Source: BACL21 sp038141525 (GTDB lineage Bacteria > Bacteroidota > Bacteroidia > Flavobacteriales > Flavobacteriaceae). Taken from it: a stretch of DNA of 64,000 nucleotides. Under the pieces are notes generated by a model. The model did not search any database. It saw only the letters and a list, made by a program, of their open reading frames with translations, and had not been told where the DNA came from. Each line of letters starts with the position of its first letter. Within the stretch, counting starts at the first letter, position 1. The position numbers were made by a program, and so were the translations under genes. Below, piece after piece: positions 57,834 to 64,000 of the stretch. The stretch is taken from assembly GCA_038141525.1 (NCBI GenBank), contig JAYQIF010000008.1, forward strand, positions 620,001 through 684,000, written 5' to 3'.

Positions 57834-59163
57834 TTAGTAGTGACATTTACCACATTCTAGGCCGCCCATCTGCGCTGCCGTCAATTTGTCCACACCGTAT
57901 TTCTTGGATAATTCTTCGTGAATATGCTCATAGTACTCGTTATCCTTCACTTGAATATTGGTTTCACGGTGACAGTTGATACACCATCCCATGGTTAACG
58001 GAGCATATTGGTACATGATCTCCATTTCCTCTACAGGGCCATGACACGTTTGACATTCAACACCAGCTACAGTGACGTGCTGAGAGTGATTGAAATAAGC
58101 AAAGTCCGGCAGATTGTGGATTCGAATCCACTGCACTGGCTGGGTCTCACCTGTGTATGACTGCGTATCTTCATCCCATCCGACAGCGGCATAGAGCTTC
58201 TGAATCTCTGCATTGTAATCCACGCCGTATTCACTTTTGCCTTCAGCTTGGGTCTCTTCGGCCACCTCGCCAATATTTTTATGACAATTCATACAAACGT
58301 TTAGCGATGGAATTCCAGAGTGTTTACTCTTGCGCGCAGAGCTGTGGCAGTAATTACAATCGATCTGATTGTCTCCCGCGTGGATACGGTGTGAATAGTG
58401 AATCGGTTGTACCGGTTCATAACCCTGATCAACCCCGACTTGCATCAAATAGCCATAAGCGAAATAACCAGAGGCAAGTAAAAACAAAATCGCGGTTACC
58501 AATACCAGGAACTGGATTTTCGATAAATAGCTTCCAAACGGGGGTACGTGCTGGTTTTTCTTCATAGACCACACCATTGGCTTCGGCAATGCGACGCAGT
58601 GTTTTGTTGACCAAAAGAAGCATTATCACCAAGAGCAAAAACACGAGCGCCAGTACCGCTAAGATGATATCGTTAGATACCCCACCTGAGTTTGCTGCAG
58701 TAGTTGCTGTAGTGACTGCAGCCACAGCAGGCGCTTTTTTTGGCGTGTAGGTGTAGGCGATTATGTTGTCAATATCGGCGTTACTCAACTGCGGAAAAGA
58801 GGTCATTACCGCACCGTTGTATTCATTGTAGATGGCATTGGCCTTGGCGTCTCCGGACTTGACCATGTCTTGACTGTTCTTGATCCAAGAATACAGCCAA
58901 TCACGATCGTATTTATCCCCTACCTGAAATAGGGCTGGGCCCGTAGCTTTTTTGTACAATTTGTGACATGCTGCACAGTTAGCGTTGAACAAGTTTTCCC
59001 CCGCAACCGTATCCACAGCCTGAGGGACTGGAAATTCAATTGATGCATTTGCATTTGGGGAGAAAGAGAAGGCTAAGACTGTGAAGAGCAATAAAGACAA
59101 CAACTTCCCAGTTACATTTCGGTACGATACCTGTTCCATAGAATCGGTTAAATTACGGTCCAT
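57834..59163 (-). CDS. actA: Alternative Complex III subunit ActA, multiheme cytochrome c (one frameshift)
   Basis: ActA is the multiheme cytochrome c subunit of ACIII. From ATG 59163 the repaired protein has about 442 residues. An N-terminal mono-heme domain (CAACHKLYKKATGPAL) is followed by a membrane helix (IILAVLALVFLLLVIMLLLV), another helix (FLVLVTAILFLLASGYFAYGYL) and a C-terminal pentaheme part with five CxxCH motifs (CNYCH, CMNCH, CQTCH, CINCH, CGKCH). The frame breaks near 58514 with one extra base between the two helices; repaired it reads FIENQFLVLVTA. The gene heads the act-cta operon behind a TATTTTTG box. The N-terminal single-heme domain adds to the usual five hemes. Confidence 0.94.
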
Positions 59164-59234
59164 CCAATTGAGCGGCAATTAGTTGTAAAAAATTGACTTT
59201 CTACAACATTAATTTGCGCCTAAAAATAGCAGTG

Positions 59235-59242
59235 CAAAAATA
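59235..59242 (-). promoter_or_regulatory. Putative -7 box of the act-cta operon
   Basis: On the minus strand TATTTTTG matches TAnnTTTG exactly, about 72 bases before the actA ATG. A TTC, not TTG, lies 18 bases upstream of it, so the -33 element is weak. The region 59164-59340 is otherwise AT-rich with no other feature seen. Confidence 0.5.
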
Positions 59243-59340
59243 CGTCATAAAGTCGATTTTGAAAATTCTGAGCAGACCCTAAAAACTAATTTATAACAAT
59301 TCTAAATAATGATTTTTTAAGCGATACATCGATAATGTTT

Positions 59341-59348
59341 TACTTTTG
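59341..59348 (+). promoter_or_regulatory. Putative -7 box of the SPOR-domain gene
   Basis: TACTTTTG matches TAnnTTTG exactly, 18 bases before the ATG. It is divergent from the act-cta promoter. Confidence 0.45.
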
Positions 59349-59366
59349 TATCACAAGACTACACCT

Positions 59367-59825
59367 ATGCTATTTTTATATAAAACAATCCGGTCTTATT
59401 GGCTGTTGATTTTGTGTTTGCATCTAACTATCTCAGGTATGGCGCAGCACACTGAGGTGCGTCGAGATGCCCGTTTGGATTCGCTGTTGAACCTCAAAAT
59501 AGAAATGCAAAAAAGCCACAAGCTTGGAGAGAATTACACAATTCAACTTTACTCAGGGACTTTAGATGAGGGCCGAACAATAATGGATGACTTTAAAAAT
59601 TCCTTCCCCGATTGGCCCGTCTTGCTGCATTATGAAACGCCCAATTATAAAGTATGGGCGGGGAATTTTAGCGTTCGACTAACTGTAGATCAGGCGCTGC
59701 GGGAAATACAACGCAAGTTTCCTTCGGCCTTTATCTTCAAACCGACGCTCCTGCGCAAAGAAACCAACACCAAAGAAGAGCCTGAGTCTGAACACGCAGA
59801 AACTAAAGATCGGCAACAAAGATAA
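59367..59825 (+). CDS. Secreted SPOR-domain protein
   Basis: From ATG 59367 this is a 152-residue protein with a signal peptide (LLILCLHLTISGMAQ), a short linker (RLDSLLNLKIEMQKSHKLG), and a SPOR domain (YTIQLYSGTLDEGRTIMDDFKNSFPDWPVLL, VWAGNFSVRLTVDQALREIQRKFPSAFIFKP). SPOR domains bind denuded peptidoglycan glycan strands at the septum, so it is probably a periplasmic cell-wall binding protein. The C-terminal tail is charged (TKEEPESEHAETKDRQQR). It has no lipoprotein Cys. It converges with infB, 20 bases apart. A longer TTG start at 59346 is less likely. Confidence 0.87.
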   Translation: MLFLYKTIRSYWLLILCLHLTISGMAQHTEVRRDARLDSLLNLKIEMQKSHKLGENYTIQLYSGTLDEGRTIMDDFKNSFPDWPVLLHYETPNYKVWAGNFSVRLTVDQALREIQRKFPSAFIFKPTLLRKETNTKEEPESEHAETKDRQQR

Positions 59826-59845
59826 TCTCGGAATTAAACCTGGAT

Positions 59846-62474
59846 TTATTTGAGTTTCTTTTTCACCTCAACTTCTTGGAAGGCCTCAATTACATCGCCG
59901 ATATTGATGTCGTTGTAGTTTTTTATCTGCATACCACAGTCATAGCCTTTAGAAACTTCCTTAACATCGTCTTTGAATCGTTTAAGTGAGTCTAAAACTC
60001 CCGTGTACACGACCACTCCTTCGCGAATGAGGCGTACTCCAGAATTCCGGAATATTTTACCATTGAGTACCATACACCCGGCGACTGTTCCCACCTTGGA
60101 AATCTTAAAGGTCTCACGAATTTCTGCAGTTCCCGTGACCTCCTCACGAAGTTCTGGTGACAACATGCCTTCCATGGCGTCCTTCAAGTCATTGATGGCG
60201 TCATAGATAATCGAATAACTGCGAATGTCGATTTCTTCTTTATCGGCCAGTTGTCTGGCATTGCCCATCGGACGTACATTAAACCCTATAATGATCGCGT
60301 CTGAGGCGGAAGCTAGAAGTACATCGCTTTCGGTAATGGCCCCGACGCCTTTATGAATAATGTTCACTTGTATCTCCTCGGTTGACAATTTCAAGAAAGA
60401 ATCCGTTAGGGCCTCAACAGAACCATCCACATCCCCTTTTAGGATTATGTTAAGCTCTTTGAAATCTCCTAAGGCGATACGACGACCGATTTCATCGAGT
60501 GTAATATGTCTTTGCGTACGCACTGACTGCTCACGCTGCAGTTGCGTGCGCTTTGTGGCTATGGCCTTGGCCTCGCGTTCATCTTCGAATACGTTGAACT
60601 TATCTCCCGCTTGTGGCGCACCGTCTAAACCTAAAATTGACACAGGCGTAGCAGGTCCTGCTTCGCTGATGACCTGCCCACGCTCGTCGTGCATGGCTTT
60701 TACTTTACCACTGTGCTGACCCGCCAAGACAAAGTCTCCAACACGAAGCGTTCCTCCTTGGACAAGAATCGTAGAAACATATCCTCGTCCTTTATCGAGG
60801 AATGCTTCAACAACAGTACCATTGGCCATTTTTGTCGGATTGGCTTTAAGTTCCAGTAACTCGGCCTCGAGCAATACTTTCTCAAGTAGCTCCGAAACAC
60901 CTTGTCCGGTTTTTGCAGAAATATCTTGGGATTGTACTTTACCGCCCCAGTCTTCAACCAGGAGATTCATTCCTGCAAGACCTTCCTTAATTTTGTCTGG
61001 GTTAGCATTTGGACGGTCAATTTTGTTAATCGCGAAAGACAATTGGGACCCCGGCCGCTTGGGCGTGCGCTATGGCCTCTTTTGTTTGGGGCATAATGTC
61101 ATCATCGGCCGCAATCACAATAATGGCGAGGTCCGTAACTTGAGCACCGCGAGCACGCATGGCGGTAAACGCCTCGTGACCTGGAGTATCAAGGAAGGTT
61201 ATTTTTTGACCCTCCGGTAATGTCACGCCATAGGCACCGATGTGTTGCGTAATTCCTCCAGATTCTCCAGCAATAACATTTTCTTCTCGTATGTAGTCCA
61301 AAAGCGAGGTCTTACCGTGATCTACGTGTCCCATGACTGTAACGATGGGCGCGCGATCTTTGAGATCTTCGGGCGCATCAATTTCTTCTTGAATTGCGTC
61401 TTCAATGTCCGCCGTGACAAATTCTACCTCAAATCCGAATTCTTCGGCAACGATTGAGAGTGTTTCGGCATCGAGGCGCTGGTTCATGGTCACCATCATG
61501 CCCAAGGACATACATGCCGAAATAATCTGGGTCACCTGAATATTCATCATGGTGGCTAATTCACTCACGGTGACAAACTCTGTGACTTTGAGCAATTTGC
61601 TCTCGGCCTCGGCTTGTGCCATTTCCTCTTCAGACTTTTGGCGATGGCTATCTCTTTTTTCACGACGATATTTTGCCCCTTTTCCTTTTGAGGATTTACC
61701 TTGAAGTTTTTCAAGCGTTTCACGTACTTGTCTTTGTACTTCTTCCTCGCTTGGCTCTTCTTTTGTTATTTGTGAACGTCCTCTGGCGCCCTTTTGATTT
61801 CTTTTACCTCCAGTGGTGTCCTTACTGATACGACGACGTTTACCACGCTTTTCGCGGGGGTCTTTTGATTTGTCATCACTCTTACGCTCAGGCTTCTTGA
61901 ACTGAGATAAATCTATGGTTTTGCCCGTAAAATTAGGGCCATCTAGCTTTTTGTATTGGGTCTTAACCGAACCGTCTTCGGCCACTTCTTTGGGTTGCTC
62001 TGTTGGTTCTTTTTGCTCAGCAGGCTTTTCTTTGGCGACCTCCTCTTGTTTTTGCTCTACTTCTTTTTCCTCAGCAACTGCTTTAACTTCCTCCTTCTCC
62101 ACAGCTGCAGGCTCCTCTTTTTTCTTCGGTTCGAGATCTATTTTACCGAGCATTTTGGGACCGGAAAGCTTGGCTTCAGCTTTCACCACCTCTTGTACAG
62201 GTTCAGGCTTCACCTCTGGCTCCTTTTCGAACTCCTGACGCAATTCTTCTTTTTCCTTGCGTTTTTCCTCACCAACTTCTTTGGCCTCTACTTTTTTGGA
62301 TTTATCAGTTTGAAACTCTGTCAACAATACCTGATATTCCTCATCAGAAATTTTGGTTGTCGGACGTGCCTCAACGACATATCCTTCAGACCCCAAAAAT
62401 TCCACAGCGCGGTCCAATGAAATATTGAATTCTCTTAAAACCTTATTTATTCGAATCGTTTTACCTTCAGCCAT
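59846..62474 (-). CDS. infB: Translation initiation factor IF-2 (one frameshift)
   Basis: IF-2 is the GTPase that delivers initiator tRNA to the ribosome. The repaired protein has about 875 residues. An N-terminal Lys/Glu/Pro-rich region (to about residue 330) precedes the IF2_N helix region (TEFVTVSELATMMNIQVTQII), then the G domain with GHVDHGKTSLLD (G1), DTPGHEAFTAM (G3) and NKIDRPN (G4), and domains II-IV ending VIEAFQEVEVKKKL. The frame breaks near 61034 with one extra base; repaired it reads VPIVFAINKIDRPNANPDK. Gene order rimP-nusA-infB is the conserved bacterial one. It starts 57 bases after nusA. Confidence 0.97.
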
Positions 62475-62531
62475 AAATGCTTTTCCTGTTAATTTTTCTC
62501 GAATTCTCCTGTAAAAGTAGTCAACCTTGGC

Positions 62532-63764
62532 CTACTCTTCAAATTCTTCTTTCAATATATTGACCACCTCGATGATCGTTTCTTCCTCTAAATCGGTACT
62601 GTTTACCAAAAACGACAAGTCTTTTTCCAATACACTCTTGGCCGTATCCAAACCGATTTTCTTGAACTCATTGATGATCCAAGTATCAATTTCGTCAGAA
62701 AACTCGGTAAGCTCAACGTCTTCTTCGGCTCCTTCACGTAACACATCTATCTCATAACCAGTCAGTTGACCTGCTAAACGAATATTGTGCCCCCCACGTC
62801 CGATGGCCTTTGATACCTCTTCGGGTTTGAGGATAACCTCTACGCGCTTGAGTTCATCATCTATGGTCAAAGAAGTCACTTTGGCTGGGCTGAGCGCTCG
62901 AGTAATGAACAAGTTAGTATTGTTGGTAAAATTGATCACATCGATATTTTCGTTACCTAATTCACGCACAATACCGTGAATACGCGAACCCTTCATCCCG
63001 ACACAAGCGCCCACAGGGTCGATACGGTCGTCATAAGAATCTACCGCAACCTTGGCCTTTTCCCCCGGAATACGCACCACCTTTTTTACGGTAATGAGTC
63101 CGTCGAAAACTTCTGGAATTTCTTGTTCAAAAAGTTTTTCCAAAAATAGTGGATTGGCGCGCGACATGATGATCGCAGGCTTAGTCCCTTTGAGCTCTAC
63201 ACTTTCAATGATACCCCGTACGTTATCTCCTTTACGGAAGAAATCTGACGGAATTTGCTTGTCCTTGGGCAAAATAATTTCATGCCCTTCATCGTCGAGT
63301 AGAATCACTGCGCGATGACGAATGTGGTGTACCTCAGCGGTGTAAATCTCTCCTTCGAGGTCTTTAAATTGTTTGTAAATATTGGTGTTGTCGTGCTCGT
63401 GAATTTTGGCGATTAGGTTTTGACGTAAGGCCAAGATAGAACGACGGCCCAAATCCATAAGCTTTACTTCTTCAGACACATCCTCACCAATTTCAAAATC
63501 TTCTTCGATTTTACGCGCTTCAGAAAGCGAAATTTCCTCGTTTGGCTCCTCAACCTCTCCATCGGCAACCACCACACGGTTACGCCAAATCTCCATATCT
63601 CCTTTATCTGGATTGATGATGATGTCAAAGTTGTCATCACTTCCGTATTTTTTCTTTAAGGCATTTCGGAATACATCTTCCAAAATAGCCATCAGCGTAA
63701 CACGATCAATTAACTTATCGTCCTTAAACTCTGAAAACGATTCAATTAACGCTAAATTTTCCAT
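62532..63764 (-). CDS. nusA: Transcription termination/antitermination protein NusA
   Basis: NusA binds RNA polymerase and modulates pausing, termination and antitermination. The 410-residue protein (ATG 63764) has the N-terminal domain (LALIESFSEFKDDKLIDRVTLM), an S1 domain (about 130-200, EGEIYTAEVHHIRHRAVILL), and two KH domains (RIDPVGACVGMKGSRIHGIVREL and EEVSKAIGRGGHNIRLAGQLTGYEIDVL). The C-terminal acidic repeat domains of E. coli NusA are missing, as is usual outside gammaproteobacteria. It is intact. It starts 10 bases upstream of the rimP stop region and precedes infB. Confidence 0.96.
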   Translation of the reverse strand: MENLALIESFSEFKDDKLIDRVTLMAILEDVFRNALKKKYGSDDNFDIIINPDKGDMEIWRNRVVVADGEVEEPNEEISLSEARKIEEDFEIGEDVSEEVKLMDLGRRSILALRQNLIAKIHEHDNTNIYKQFKDLEGEIYTAEVHHIRHRAVILLDDEGHEIILPKDKQIPSDFFRKGDNVRGIIESVELKGTKPAIIMSRANPLFLEKLFEQEIPEVFDGLITVKKVVRIPGEKAKVAVDSYDDRIDPVGACVGMKGSRIHGIVRELGNENIDVINFTNNTNLFITRALSPAKVTSLTIDDELKRVEVILKPEEVSKAIGRGGHNIRLAGQLTGYEIDVLREGAEEDVELTEFSDEIDTWIINEFKKIGLDTAKSVLEKDLSFLVNSTDLEEETIIEVVNILKEEFEE

Positions 63765-63774
63765 AATCAATTCA

Positions 63775-64000
63775 TTAAAATTTAATCATAACTGTAGCGC
63801 GGACTACCGAATCAAAGGTAATCTCCTGCTCTTTTTGAATTTTGACATAACCCTTTCCAATGGGTTTTTTTTCTCGCACTTGGTACCTGAGGGTAAACCC
63901 ATGATCTGTGATGGAGATCAATTCTCCTTCCACCTCTTGATCTTCTAGTTTGACCTTGAGAAAACGACCGATATTTTTTATATTGACGTTTGAGCGTCAA
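63775..64000 (-). CDS. rimP: Ribosome maturation factor RimP, C-terminal part (5' end outside window, one frameshift)
   Basis: Only the last 75 or so residues are in the window. After RQYKKNIGRFLKVKLEDQEVEGELISITDHGFTLRYQV, the Sm-like C-terminal domain ends VVRATVMIKF at the TAA at 63775. One T or A is missing in a T6 run (plus strand) near 63977; without it the frame reads into a wrong sequence. RimP helps 30S subunit assembly. It lies just upstream of nusA (10 bases), the standard order. Confidence 0.87.

Overview
The window is a 64 kb piece of a Bacteroidota chromosome, almost certainly a member of the Flavobacteriaceae. The evidence is the gliding/type IX secretion (T9SS) gene sprA, a giant secreted protein with a gliding-motility type C-terminal sorting domain followed by a PorP/SprF protein, the Alternative Complex III (act) operon joined to an aa3-type oxidase, paired OmpH chaperones behind bamA, and promoter-like TAnnTTTG boxes with no clear Shine-Dalgarno sequences. 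No tRNA, rRNA, insertion sequence, CRISPR array or prophage was seen, and no gene-free stretch exceeds about 200 bases.

Layout. (1) 1-4709, plus strand: the 3' part of bamA, two ompH/skp genes, a strong hairpin and murI (outer-membrane biogenesis and peptidoglycan precursor). (2) 4706-15174, minus strand: a giant modular T9SS type-B adhesin, then its PorP/SprF-type partner and a gamma-carbonic-anhydrase-like protein. (3) 15365-17115, plus strand: a three-domain Nfu/NifU Fe-S scaffold and an unknown secreted protein. (4) 17184-25072, minus strand: an ABC ATPase, two MacB-like permeases, two HlyD/MacA adaptors and a TolC-like channel, ending in tsaB. (5) 25132-30229, minus strand: ctaB, two cox3, a cox4-like gene and a cytochrome-oxidase assembly group (Cys-less thioredoxin-like protein, SCO, DUF420, a small CAMC-motif protein). 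(6) 30348-31391, plus strand: a secreted metallo-beta-lactamase-fold protein. (7) 31501-47672, minus strand: ruvB, queG, maeB, ruvA, sprA, gcvH, vanZ, tonB and a Wzi/RemB-like barrel protein. (8) 47774-59163, minus strand: actABCDEF-ctaC-ctaD, a quinol:cytochrome c to oxygen module. (9) 59367-59825, plus strand: a SPOR-domain protein. (10) 59846-64000, minus strand: rimP (partial), nusA, infB.

The respiratory genes of (5) and (8) should work together: ActABCDEF oxidises menaquinol, electrons pass to the CtaC/CtaD/Cox3/Cox4 oxidase, and the ctaB-SCO group makes heme O and delivers copper. SprA and the T9SS apparatus encoded elsewhere would export the giant adhesin of (2).

Major caveat: fifteen genes carry single-base-scale frameshifts (22 in total), including bamA, infB, rimP, ctaD, sprA, actA and actB. 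On both sides of each break the protein is well conserved, and most losses lie in homopolymer runs, so I read them as sequencing or assembly error rather than gene decay. Each gene is annotated as one CDS with the break position given.
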